This document shows positions 7,375 through 14,160 of a stretch of 26,465 bases of DNA, in pieces. Source of the stretch: GCA-016432345 sp964544105. Its GTDB lineage: Bacteria; Patescibacteriota; Microgenomatia; Levybacterales; UBA12049. The notes below the pieces were generated by a model that saw only the letters and a program-made list of their open reading frames with translations, searched no databases and was not told the DNA's origin. The position numbers were made by a program, and so were the translations under genes. The stretch covers positions 1-26,465 of the forward strand of contig CAZIZQ010000012.1 of the NCBI GenBank assembly GCA_964544105.1, written 5' to 3'. The number at the start of each line of letters is the position of its first letter. Within the stretch, counting starts at the first letter, position 1.

Positions 7375-7803
7375 ATGAAAACAGAAAAAATTGTCATTTC
7401 CTTTATTGCTAGTTTTATTGGTATTATTGCCGCTGCCGCTGCTTTTTATTTTTATCAAACCACAAAAGTTATTTCACCAACAGAAATTAAAACTATTACA
7501 CTTTCTCCCTCGCCCGAGCCGACTCCTCGACCATCAATTTTCCTTACTCTTGATTCACCGACAAATGAGGAAGTTACCGATAAAAAAATTATTACTGTCA
7601 ACGGCACGACAAGCCCTGACGCTGTTGTTATTATCACAAGTGGCATTAGCGAACAGGTGATAACACCTTCTACAAACGGATCTTTTTCCACAACAATTAC
7701 GCTTGATAACGACCAAAACGAAATCACTGTCACAGCTGTCTCCCCATCTGGTGAAGAAACAACACTTGTTAAAACCGTTACTGTAACATCAGAAACATTC
7801 TAG
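7375..7803 (+). CDS. Membrane-anchored Ig-like domain protein
   Basis: 142 residues. Residues 7-29 form a hydrophobic membrane anchor (IVISFIASFIGIIAAAAAFYFY) after MKTEK. A Ser/Pro/Thr-rich stalk (TLSPSPEPTPRPS, about 43-55) leads to one beta-sandwich domain, IFLTLDSPTNEEVTDKKIITVNG onward, with the repeated pattern of bacterial Ig-like (Big/glucodextranase_B-like) modules (TVNGTTSPDAVVII...GSFSTTITLDNDQNEITVTAVSPSGEE). It is likely displayed outside the membrane; the ligand is unknown. It is followed 2 bases later by the DUF5666-like gene, so the two and the M24 peptidase form a probable operon from the 7311 promoter. Confidence 0.7.
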   Translation: MKTEKIVISFIASFIGIIAAAAAFYFYQTTKVISPTEIKTITLSPSPEPTPRPSIFLTLDSPTNEEVTDKKIITVNGTTSPDAVVIITSGISEQVITPSTNGSFSTTITLDNDQNEITVTAVSPSGEETTLVKTVTVTSETF

Positions 7804-7805
7804 TT

Positions 7806-8492
7806 ATGAAAAAAATACTAATCTTCGTCTTTTTACTATACGCTGTGCGCTTACCGCTATACGCTGGCTCTGCGCATGCTATAACAGAAGCACCAACCGA
7901 ATCTCAAATAAACAAGTTAAAGGACCGCATTGCATCCCGCGTTGCAGAATTAAAACTTGTCGAACGCAGAGGCATTATTGGTACTGTAACTGACGTATCA
8001 AATACCCAACTGACACTTGTTGACACACAAAATAATACGCGTTTTGTCGATGTGGACGAACTTACTAAATTTGCTTCGCCTTCGGCAAAGGAGGCCTTTG
8101 GAATTTCCGATATTATAAAAGGAGATAAGATTGGCGTATTAGGCCTTTACAACAAACAGACAAGGCGCCTGCTCGCCCGTTTTATTGATATTCTAGTGCT
8201 GCCAAAAGTCATTCATGGAGCTGTTGCGTCTGTCGATAGTGAAAACTTTATGCTCCAAGTTAAAAACGCCGGCAAAGAGACCTTGGTTATTGACGTACAA
8301 ACAACAACAAAAATATCTTCGTATACCAAGACAGGAGGGGTGGTTAAATCTGGATTTTCAAAAATAAAAGAGGGAGAACGTATTATGGTTGTTGGGTTTC
8401 CCGATCAAAAAGACACTACAAAAATTATCCCAAACCGAATTATTTTCTTTCCCAATCTTCCAAAAAATCCCAAAATTGTTTTGTTACCATAA
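7806..8492 (+). CDS. Secreted protein with two DUF5666-like beta domains
   Basis: 228 residues. An N-terminal signal peptide (MKKILIFVFLLYAVRLPLYAGSAHA, likely cleaved after AHA) is followed by a helical stretch (about 30-55) and two similar beta units: RGIIGTVTDVSNTQLTLVD...GDKIGVLGLY (about 56-125) and HGAVASVDSENFMLQVK...GERIMVVGFP (about 138-200). The G-x-V-x-x-V...L-x-V...G-D/E-x-I pattern is that of DUF5666-like OB-type domains. The role is unknown; it is exported beyond the cytoplasmic membrane. Its stop codon TAA shares a base with the ATG of the M24 peptidase, so translation is probably coupled. Confidence 0.65.
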   Translation: MKKILIFVFLLYAVRLPLYAGSAHAITEAPTESQINKLKDRIASRVAELKLVERRGIIGTVTDVSNTQLTLVDTQNNTRFVDVDELTKFASPSAKEAFGISDIIKGDKIGVLGLYNKQTRRLLARFIDILVLPKVIHGAVASVDSENFMLQVKNAGKETLVIDVQTTTKISSYTKTGGVVKSGFSKIKEGERIMVVGFPDQKDTTKIIPNRIIFFPNLPKNPKIVLLP

Positions 8493-9586
8493 TGGACCAG
8501 TTACTTTCAGACCACAATCTTGACGCGCTCCTTATTTCCTCTATTGCAAATATTACCTATCTTACTAACTATTCTGGTTTTTCCAAAATAGAACGCGAAG
8601 CATACCTTTTGGTAACAAAACGCAGATCATATCTACTTACCGATGGACGATATACAGAAGCAGTAAAAAATATTCCTGGATTTACTCTCATTGAAATCAG
8701 TCTAACTAAACCTCTTATTACAGCATTCACCGAACTTGCCAAAAAACATGGGATAAAAAAACTTGGCATTGAAGAAAATAATCTAACCGTTGCGGAATAC
8801 AAAAGAATCAAAAAATGCTTCCCAGCGCTTGTTAATGTTTCGTTACGTGAACTTCGTATTATAAAAGAAGAAAACGAAATAAACGCAATCAAAAAAGCCT
8901 GTGCACTTGGAGACAAAACCTTCACACATGTTCTCAAAAAAATAAAACAGGGAGTGACCGAAAAAGAATTGGCATTCGAAATAGAATTTTTTATTAAAAA
9001 AGCGGGTGGCGATATTTCGTTTTCTCAAATTGTGGCATTTGGGGAAAATAGCGCTATCCCCCACCACCAGTCCAGCGATAAGCCATTAGCCATAAGCGAT
9101 AAGCTCGTTTTGCTTGATTTTGGGGCGAAAGTTGATAATTATTGCTCCGACATGACCAGAACTGTCTTTTTTGGCAAGCCAACTACCGAACAAAAACGCA
9201 TGTATCAAACAGTTCTCGAAGCGCAAAGAAAGGCAGTAGCTCACCTCGGACGGCGGCGAGGCAGCGACCTCGACTCCTCGCGCCGCCGGCATAGCCTTTG
9301 GCGACGCACGGCCGAGGTGGATCGGGTCGCCCGTGAATACATTATCAAACAGGGTTACTCAACTATTCCCCACTCCCTCGGCCACGGTATTGGCCTTGAA
9401 GTCCACGAGTCACCATCACTTTCCCCAAAATCAAAAGACACATTAAAACCAGGTATGGTATTTTCTATTGAACCTGGCATTTATCTTCCAGGCATCGGTG
9501 GCGTGAGAATTGAAGACTTAGTAGTCCTTGAACCTACCGGCCCCCTCCTCCTCACCAAATCCTCAAAAGAACTTATTGAGTTGTAA
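8492..9586 (+). CDS. M24-family Xaa-Pro aminopeptidase/dipeptidase
   Basis: A 364-residue pita-bread metallopeptidase. The N-terminal creatinase-like domain (1-125) precedes the catalytic domain with all five metal ligands: Asp209 and Asp220 (LDFGAKVDNYCSDMTRT), His298 (SLGHGIGLEVHE), Glu327 (SIEPGI) and Glu341 (VRIEDL). It cleaves next to proline in peptides in the cytoplasm. Between helix VLEAQRKAVAHL and helix AEVDRVAREYI, family members have about six residues; here there are 21 (from 253), Arg/Ser-rich and encoded by a GC-rich palindromic stretch unlike the rest of the gene. The frame is kept, and the extra loop lies away from the metal site, so the enzyme is probably active. Stop-start overlap with the upstream gene suggests one operon. 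Confidence 0.93.
   Translation: MDQLLSDHNLDALLISSIANITYLTNYSGFSKIEREAYLLVTKRRSYLLTDGRYTEAVKNIPGFTLIEISLTKPLITAFTELAKKHGIKKLGIEENNLTVAEYKRIKKCFPALVNVSLRELRIIKEENEINAIKKACALGDKTFTHVLKKIKQGVTEKELAFEIEFFIKKAGGDISFSQIVAFGENSAIPHHQSSDKPLAISDKLVLLDFGAKVDNYCSDMTRTVFFGKPTTEQKRMYQTVLEAQRKAVAHLGRRRGSDLDSSRRRHSLWRRTAEVDRVAREYIIKQGYSTIPHSLGHGIGLEVHESPSLSPKSKDTLKPGMVFSIEPGIYLPGIGGVRIEDLVVLEPTGPLLLTKSSKELIEL
9242..9319. repeat. In-frame GC-rich palindromic insertion in the M24 peptidase
   Basis: Outer arms CACCTCGG (9242-9249) and CCGAGGTG (9312-9319) are perfect inverts. Inside, GGCGGCGAGG (9252-9261) pairs with CCTCGCGCCGCC (9276-9287) with a two-base bulge. The segment is far richer in G and C than the flanking gene and encodes an Arg-rich loop absent from the family. 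It looks like a small inserted palindromic element, comparable in idea to the Rickettsia palindromic elements. Confidence 0.6.
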
Positions 9587-9607
9587 AAATGGCAAAACGA
9601 GTATAAT
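9581..9607 (+). promoter_or_regulatory. Possible promoter of the 9619 gene
   Basis: TATAAT at 9602-9607 lies 11 bases before the ATG at 9619. The nearest -35-like box is TTGTAA at 9581-9586 with a short 15-base spacer, overlapping the end of the M24 gene. The -10 is convincing, the -35 less so. The leader would be only a few bases. Confidence 0.4.
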
Positions 9608-9618
9608 GTGATCGCAAT

Positions 9619-10056
9619 ATGGCTAAGATAATTGAATTTGAAACAAGACGTCCCATAATCGAAAGGCAAAGATTAATGCCTGAATACGATGCGTTGATTG
9701 CAAAAGGCATCGCGTTTGTACTTGAAATTTGTGGAGATAGAAAAACCTTGCTCGGCCTTGCGAGAAATGGGAATTCTTTACCTTTCGAAAGCGATAGTAT
9801 AATAGGAATACTCTATGTCGAAAATGGTAGAACTACTGATCAGACAATAAAGACCATTATAGTAACTACTCATGATCCAAAAACCCATGATCCACTTACA
9901 TTAGGTATATTTACAGATGATAGAATAAGAGAAATATTCGGATTCTTTTTAAGTGATGGCATAGCAGAACAACAAGTGAGAATAGATCCAATAGGGTTTA
10001 CTAAAGCAGCAAAGGCAGTAAGACGCGCGCGTAAAGAAACACCCCTTCCTCCTTGA
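9619..10056 (+). CDS. Hypothetical protein, 145 residues
   Basis: I do not recognise a family. The protein is soluble and mixed alpha/beta, without membrane segments or a signal peptide. It starts MAKIIEFETRRPIIERQR, has a core of alternating strands (SDSIIGILYVENGRTTDQTIKTIIVTTHD, then PLTLGIFTDD) and ends in a basic helix (FTKAAKAVRRARKE). It has its own -10 box just upstream and a stop codon (TGA, 10054-10056) that overlaps the -35 box of the yerC-like gene, so the two are packed tightly but separately transcribed. Its position next to a TrpR-type regulator and the his operon may be functional or accidental. Codon use looks like its neighbours. Confidence 0.6.
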   Translation: MAKIIEFETRRPIIERQRLMPEYDALIAKGIAFVLEICGDRKTLLGLARNGNSLPFESDSIIGILYVENGRTTDQTIKTIIVTTHDPKTHDPLTLGIFTDDRIREIFGFFLSDGIAEQQVRIDPIGFTKAAKAVRRARKETPLPP

Positions 10057-10081
10057 CTTTATTAAGATAAAGTAGTATACT
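10053..10081 (+). promoter_or_regulatory. Strong promoter of the yerC-like regulator
   Basis: TTGACT at 10053-10058, a 17-base spacer and TATACT at 10076-10081. The -35 box overlaps the stop codon of the upstream gene. The predicted start near 10088 leaves a leader of about 9 bases. The whole promoter is covered by the tandem palindromes at 10056-10096. Confidence 0.75.
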
Positions 10082-10096
10082 TTAGTTTAATAAAGT
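10056..10096. promoter_or_regulatory. Tandem palindromic operator over the yerC-like promoter
   Basis: Two 18-bp palindromes of the form ACTTTA-N6-TAAAGT, at 10056-10073 and 10079-10096, separated by AGTAT. The two units are also near-perfect inverts of each other, so the 41-bp block has four alternating half-sites. It covers the spacer, the -10 box and the start site and ends at the base before the ATG. Autoregulation by the TrpR-like product is the simplest inference. Confidence 0.65.
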
Positions 10097-10384
10097 ATGA
10101 ATTATCTTTCCAGTAGAAATGCAAAAGAGCTTTATAGAGCGATTCTTTCATTAAAAAACGAGGAAGAATGTAAAAAATTTCTGCGTGACTTACTTACAGA
10201 AGCAGAGATAAAAGAGTTTACAAATAGATGGAAAGTAGCTCGAATGCTCGATCAAAAAATACAATATGGAAAAATTGCAAAGGAAACTGGCATGAGTTCA
10301 ACAACAATTGCCAGAGTCCAAAAATGGCTAACAAATGGCATGGGTGGATATAAACTTGTTCTCAAGAAATTAGCATACTCATAA
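10097..10384 (+). CDS. TrpR/YerC-family transcriptional regulator, likely his repressor (HisR-type)
   Basis: A 95-residue all-helical protein matching the TrpR-related YerC/YecD family: SSRNAKELYRAILSLKNEEECKKFLRDLLTEAEIKEFTNRWKVARML followed by a helix-turn-helix at about 57-78 (YGKIAKETGMSSTTIARVQKWL) and the conserved tail NGMGGYKLVLKK. TrpR relatives are dimeric repressors binding a small amino-acid ligand; YerC-type proteins in Gram-positive bacteria have been proposed as histidine regulators (HisR). Here it sits directly upstream of the his operon, with tandem palindromes over its own promoter and a separate perfect palindrome before the operon. Histidine as co-repressor is inferred from position only. 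The gap to the palindrome at 10393 is 8 bases. Confidence 0.88.
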   Translation: MNYLSSRNAKELYRAILSLKNEEECKKFLRDLLTEAEIKEFTNRWKVARMLDQKIQYGKIAKETGMSSTTIARVQKWLTNGMGGYKLVLKKLAYS

Positions 10385-10392
10385 CACAACTT

Positions 10393-10416
10393 TATCCGTA
10401 GACTAGTCTACGGATA
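10393..10416. promoter_or_regulatory. Perfect 24-bp palindrome upstream of the his operon, candidate operator
   Basis: Each half is TATCCGTAGACT read from the outside in, meeting at the central ACTAGT; all 24 bases are symmetric. No T tract follows, so it is not a terminator for the upstream gene. It lies directly before TATAAA at 10419-10424, in the place of a -35 box, so a bound protein would block the polymerase. The central CTAG recalls the half-site core of the E. coli TrpR operator, fitting control by the adjacent TrpR-type regulator. Confidence 0.6.
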
Positions 10417-10429
10417 CATATAAATAATT

Positions 10430-10489
10430 ATGAATAATTCACAAAATAAAACACAGAATTATCATATTTCCCTCTTTAGGGCGGTGTGA
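10430..10489 (+). CDS. Candidate his leader peptide (19 codons)
   Basis: An ATG at 10430 opens a short frame, MNNSQNKTQNYHISLFRAV, ending in TGA at 10487-10489. It starts 5 bases after the TATAAA box, the near-leaderless spacing seen at several other genes here. It has one His codon (10463-10465), about 15 bases before the antiterminator arm, and its stop codon lies inside that arm. No His run is present, so control by histidine codon stalling would be modest. The coding claim rests on position and structure only. Confidence 0.4.
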   Translation: MNNSQNKTQNYHISLFRAV

Positions 10490-10532
10490 TTTTTTTGTTT
10501 GTACAAATTCACCCGCCAAAGGCGGGTTTTTT
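10480..10532 (+). terminator. Transcription attenuator in the his leader
   Basis: Terminator: ACCCGCC (10511-10517), loop AAA, GGCGGGT (10521-10527), then a T run to 10532, only 9 bases before the hisG ATG. Alternative structure: GGCGG-T-GTGA (10480-10489) pairs with TCACCCGCC (10509-10517), nine pairs with one bulged T, using the same arm as the terminator. The two folds exclude each other, which is the hallmark of an attenuator. A ribosome finishing the leader ORF would cover 10480-10489 and let the terminator form. No T-box sequence is present. Confidence 0.65.
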
Positions 10533-10541
10533 GTTATTAAT

Positions 10542-11177
10542 ATGAGTAATCAAAATAATAAAAACTTAAAATTGGCCATCCAAAAACAAGGACGCTTAAC
10601 AGAAGAAACCATATTGTTTTTGCAAAATGCAGGTTTTGTATTTGAAAGCTATAAACAAAAGCTATTTTCAACATGCAAAAATTTCCCTTTAGAAATTTTC
10701 TATCTAAGGGTCAATGACATCGCGGATTATGTCTCGTCTGGGACAATAGACTTAGGAATTATTGGAGAAAATATTCTTTTAGAAAAACGCCCAAAAGTCA
10801 AAAAAATACTAAAACTTGGCTATGGTTTTTGTTCGCTAATTGTTGGGGTTTTAAACAATTCCAATATCACAAAAATAAATGACTTGAATAATAAAACAAT
10901 TGCCACCACCTATCCAAAATCTACAAAAAATTTCTTAAAAATAAATAACGTTAGCTCCAATATAATCTGCTTAAACGGCTCCGTAGAAATAGCCCCTGCT
11001 TTAGGACTTGCGGAGGCAATAATCGACCTTACCTCAACTGGCCAAACACTTGCCCAAAATAATTTAAGAGTACTTACAAAAATTTACGATTCTGAAGCTG
11101 TCCTAATAGCAAACAATCAAACCCTTCAAAACGGCAAAAAAAGATTACTTAATAAATTACTATCACGTCTTAAATGA
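10542..11177 (+). CDS. hisG: ATP phosphoribosyltransferase, short form
   Basis: A 211-residue HisG that condenses ATP and PRPP, the first step of histidine synthesis. Motifs: the start KLAIQKQGRLTEETI, the VNDIADYVSSGTIDLGIIGEN segment and the PRPP loop GSVEIAPALGLAEAIIDLTSTG (about 147-168). The length is that of the short form (HisG_S), which lacks the C-terminal ACT-like regulatory domain and normally needs HisZ, a HisRS paralogue, for activity. No hisZ is in the window; the hisS at 16160 has an anticodon-binding domain and looks like a genuine synthetase. No Shine-Dalgarno is seen before the ATG, which follows the attenuator terminator. It overlaps hisD by 4 bases (ATGA). Confidence 0.95.
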   Translation: MSNQNNKNLKLAIQKQGRLTEETILFLQNAGFVFESYKQKLFSTCKNFPLEIFYLRVNDIADYVSSGTIDLGIIGENILLEKRPKVKKILKLGYGFCSLIVGVLNNSNITKINDLNNKTIATTYPKSTKNFLKINNVSSNIICLNGSVEIAPALGLAEAIIDLTSTGQTLAQNNLRVLTKIYDSEAVLIANNQTLQNGKKRLLNKLLSRLK

Positions 11178-12469
11178 AAATAATTAAACTAAAAGACATA
11201 TCAAAAAAAGATTACCAACGAATAATCGCCCGCTCACGTGGAAACGATATGGTTATGTTGCCTATTGTTGAAAAAATTATGGCCAGCGTTAAAAACGATG
11301 GAGACAAAGCCCTGCTCGAAATTGGCAAGAAATTTTATGGGCAAAATTATAACACCCTAAAAGTTACCCCAAAAGAAATTAAAGATGCATACAAACAAGT
11401 AAGTAATGATTTTATTACGTCCCTTACTCAAATGATTAAGAATATTACATTAGTCCAAAAATCCAAGCTAAAATCAAAAATAGAAAAAACTGTTACCCCA
11501 GAAAAAGGTATTGCAGTCTGGAAAGTCTGGCGGGCAATTGAAAAAGTTGGCATATATATTCCAGGCGGTAAAGCTGTATATCCCTCTTCTGTATTAATGA
11601 CAGCAATCCCCGCCCAAATTGCCGGATGCAAAGAAATAATAATGTGTACTCCACCGGGGCAAGATGAAAAAATACCTCCTGCTACATTAGTTGCTGTCGA
11701 TATGATCGGACTAAAAAATATCTATAAGGTTGGTGGGGCAGAAGCTATAGCAGCTTTTGTATATGGCACAAAAACAATACCTAATGTCTATAAAATTTTT
11801 GGAGCTGGAAATTCTTATGTCACACTAGCCAAAATGCTGGCCCTTCAAACAATTAGTATCGATATGCCAGCTGGCCCGTCTGAAGTCTTTATTATCGCTG
11901 ACGATACAGCAAATCCTGCTTTTGTTGCTGCAGACTTACTGGCAGATGGCGAACATGGAGAAAATTCTGCTTGCGTACTTATCACAACATCAAGAAGAAT
12001 CGCAGAACAAACAATTACAGAAATAAAAAAGCAATTACCAAAACTTAAAACTAGAATTAGAATAGAAAAATCAATGGAAAAGTATGGCCTTTTTGCTATT
12101 GTTGATACACTTGATGAAGCAATAGCATTTGCTAATGAATACGCGCCCGAACATTTGGAAATTATGACTATAAATCCCAAAAAAACAGCCGAAAAAATTA
12201 TCAATGCTGGATCTGTTTTCTTAGGAAACTGGACAGCAAAAGCAAGCGGTGATTATGCAACGGGCGCCAATCACGTTCTACCTACAGGCGGTTTTGCTAA
12301 AATGTATCCCCCGCTTGGAATTGATGCTTATGGGAAATGGATGCAAATTCAAAAATGCAATAAAAATGGATTACAAAAAATTAAAAACACTATTGAAACT
12401 ATGGCAGAGGCAGAACAATTGCCTGCGCACAAGAATTCTGTTAGTATTCGATTTCAAAACGCAATATGA
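11174..12469 (+). CDS. hisD: Histidinol dehydrogenase
   Basis: A 431-residue enzyme that oxidises histidinol to histidine in two NAD-dependent steps, the end of the pathway. Catalytic Glu326 and His327 are in NEYAPEHLEI. Zinc ligands by alignment to the E. coli numbering are Asp258 (in place of Gln259), His261, Asp360 (ASGDYATGANHVLP) and His419 (LPAHKNSVSI). The Gln-to-Asp change is in LLADGEHGENS, where LLSQAEH-type sequence is usual; Asp can also bind zinc, so activity is plausible. The glycine-rich VYIPGGKAVYPSSVLM segment is intact. Overlaps of 4 bases with both hisG and hisC indicate coupled translation. Confidence 0.97.
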   Translation: MKIIKLKDISKKDYQRIIARSRGNDMVMLPIVEKIMASVKNDGDKALLEIGKKFYGQNYNTLKVTPKEIKDAYKQVSNDFITSLTQMIKNITLVQKSKLKSKIEKTVTPEKGIAVWKVWRAIEKVGIYIPGGKAVYPSSVLMTAIPAQIAGCKEIIMCTPPGQDEKIPPATLVAVDMIGLKNIYKVGGAEAIAAFVYGTKTIPNVYKIFGAGNSYVTLAKMLALQTISIDMPAGPSEVFIIADDTANPAFVAADLLADGEHGENSACVLITTSRRIAEQTITEIKKQLPKLKTRIRIEKSMEKYGLFAIVDTLDEAIAFANEYAPEHLEIMTINPKKTAEKIINAGSVFLGNWTAKASGDYATGANHVLPTGGFAKMYPPLGIDAYGKWMQIQKCNKNGLQKIKNTIETMAEAEQLPAHKNSVSIRFQNAI

Positions 12470-13554
12470 AAAAAATTACTATTAAAAAACTTATTCGCAA
12501 AGATCTTACATCGATAAATGGGTATGTACCGGGGACATCTGCCCAGGATTTAGCAGCAATATACAAGTTGGATCCAAAGGATGTAATAAAACTAAATGCC
12601 AATGAAAATCCTTATGGATATTCTCCAATTGTGTTAAAAACACTAGATAACCCATGGTATAGATTCTATCCCCCATCAGATTACAAAACTTTACGGTTGA
12701 ACGTGGGAAAATATGCAGGAGTACCACCCAAACAAATTGCTGTTGGGTCTGGCTCTGACGAGCTAATTGATTTATTCCTTAGAATAATCACCGACACAAA
12801 TGACTCAATTATAAATTGCCCCCCAACATTCCCAATGTACGATGATTTCATAAAATTAAATAAAGGAAAAGTAATTAATATCAAAAGGGGGAAAGATTTT
12901 TCTGTTGACATACCAAAAATTATCAAGACAAGTAAGCAAAAAAATGTAAAAGCAATTATACTTTGTAATCCAAATAATCCTACAGGAAATATTACATCAA
13001 TTTTGGACATTGAAAAACTATTACAAACCGGAAAAATCATTATTGTTGACGAAGCATACTATGAATTTTCAAAACAAACGGCACTCCCCCTTATAAACAC
13101 ATACCCAAATCTGGTAATATTCCGAACATTCAGTAAATGGGCAGGGCTGGCAGGTTTTCGCATTGGGTATGGCATTATGGATCCATTTTTTGTGAATCTT
13201 CTCTTAAAATTAAAACTGCCATTTAATGTTAATGTTGTTGCTGAATCCGCCGTAATCGCAACATTACAAGACCTTTCTTTTACCAGTGAAAATATTAAAA
13301 AAATAATTGATGGGCGGAAAAAAATGTTTCAAGAACTTTCTCTTTTACCAAAAATAACAGTTTATCAATCATATGGAAATTGTGGGCTCGTCCAAGTAAA
13401 AAATGATATATACGGAAAAATTAAAAAAACCTTTGAGAAAAATAAAATTTCTTTGCGCTATGTCGATACTCCCCTAATCCCAAAATCAATCCGAATTACC
13501 ATAGGAACGCCAAAACAAAACACAGAAATAGTAAAAATACTCACGGAGGCCTAA
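12466..13554 (+). CDS. hisC: Histidinol-phosphate aminotransferase
   Basis: A 362-residue fold-type I PLP aminotransferase that converts imidazole-acetol phosphate to histidinol phosphate. Visible motifs: LNANENPYGYSP (43-54), the NPNNPTG loop at 168-174, the VDEAYYEF strand (Asp195, Tyr198), and the PLP lysine Lys224 in FRTFSKWAGLAGFRIGYG. Length is normal. It overlaps hisD by 4 bases and is followed after 3 bases by hisB. The enzyme could also accept aromatic keto acids, as some HisC proteins do, but its place in the cluster makes histidine synthesis the main role. Confidence 0.97.
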   Translation: MKKITIKKLIRKDLTSINGYVPGTSAQDLAAIYKLDPKDVIKLNANENPYGYSPIVLKTLDNPWYRFYPPSDYKTLRLNVGKYAGVPPKQIAVGSGSDELIDLFLRIITDTNDSIINCPPTFPMYDDFIKLNKGKVINIKRGKDFSVDIPKIIKTSKQKNVKAIILCNPNNPTGNITSILDIEKLLQTGKIIIVDEAYYEFSKQTALPLINTYPNLVIFRTFSKWAGLAGFRIGYGIMDPFFVNLLLKLKLPFNVNVVAESAVIATLQDLSFTSENIKKIIDGRKKMFQELSLLPKITVYQSYGNCGLVQVKNDIYGKIKKTFEKNKISLRYVDTPLIPKSIRITIGTPKQNTEIVKILTEA

Positions 13555-13557
13555 GAT

Positions 13558-14160
13558 ATGAAAAGAAAATCCATAATAAAAAGGGGGACAAACGAAACAG
13601 ATATACGAATTTCTCTAAACATTGATGGTACTGGAAAACGAGAAATAAATACCCCTGTTGGTTTTCTTAACCACATGTTAGATTTATTTAGCAAACATGG
13701 TTTATTTGATCTCGATGTTAAAGCAACGGGCGATACATTTATTGACGAGCATCACATAGTCGAAGATATTGGGATTGTATTGGGTGAATCTTTTGGAAAA
13801 GCCCTTAACAATAAAGAAGGAATTAGCCGATATGGTTTTTATAAAGGCTTTTTTATACTTCCAATGGATGAAACACTCGCAACTGTTGCCATTGATTTTA
13901 GCGGACGATATTCCTACCGATTCGACTGTGAATTTACAAGTCCCAAAGTTGGCGATCTGGCAACAGATCTTATATGGCACTTTTGGGATGCATTTGCGCA
14001 AAACGCAAAAGTGAATTTATTTATTAAGGTTGAATACGGCAAAAATAGCCATCACCAAGCAGAGGTAATCTTTAAATCCGTTGCCCGTGCTATTCGGATG
14101 GCTTGCGAAATTGATAAGCGAGCAACTAACCAAATACCATCAACGAAAGGAAAACTATGA
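13558..14160 (+). CDS. hisB: Imidazoleglycerol-phosphate dehydratase (single-domain HisB)
   Basis: A 200-residue IGPD, a manganese enzyme that dehydrates imidazoleglycerol phosphate. The duplicated fold shows both metal motifs: DEHHIVED (64-71) and NSHHQAEV (163-170). It lacks the N-terminal HAD phosphatase domain of the E. coli bifunctional HisB, so histidinol-phosphatase must come from another gene, and none is seen here. GGAGG lies 8 bases before the start (cggaggcctaagatATG), one of the clear Shine-Dalgarno sites in the operon. The stop overlaps the hisH start by 4 bases. Confidence 0.97.
   Translation: MKRKSIIKRGTNETDIRISLNIDGTGKREINTPVGFLNHMLDLFSKHGLFDLDVKATGDTFIDEHHIVEDIGIVLGESFGKALNNKEGISRYGFYKGFFILPMDETLATVAIDFSGRYSYRFDCEFTSPKVGDLATDLIWHFWDAFAQNAKVNLFIKVEYGKNSHHQAEVIFKSVARAIRMACEIDKRATNQIPSTKGKL

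Noticed and set aside
10420..10541. T-box riboswitch upstream of hisG
   Set aside because: The conserved TGGNACCGCG-type antiterminator bulge and a long specifier stem are absent; the region is only about 110 bases.
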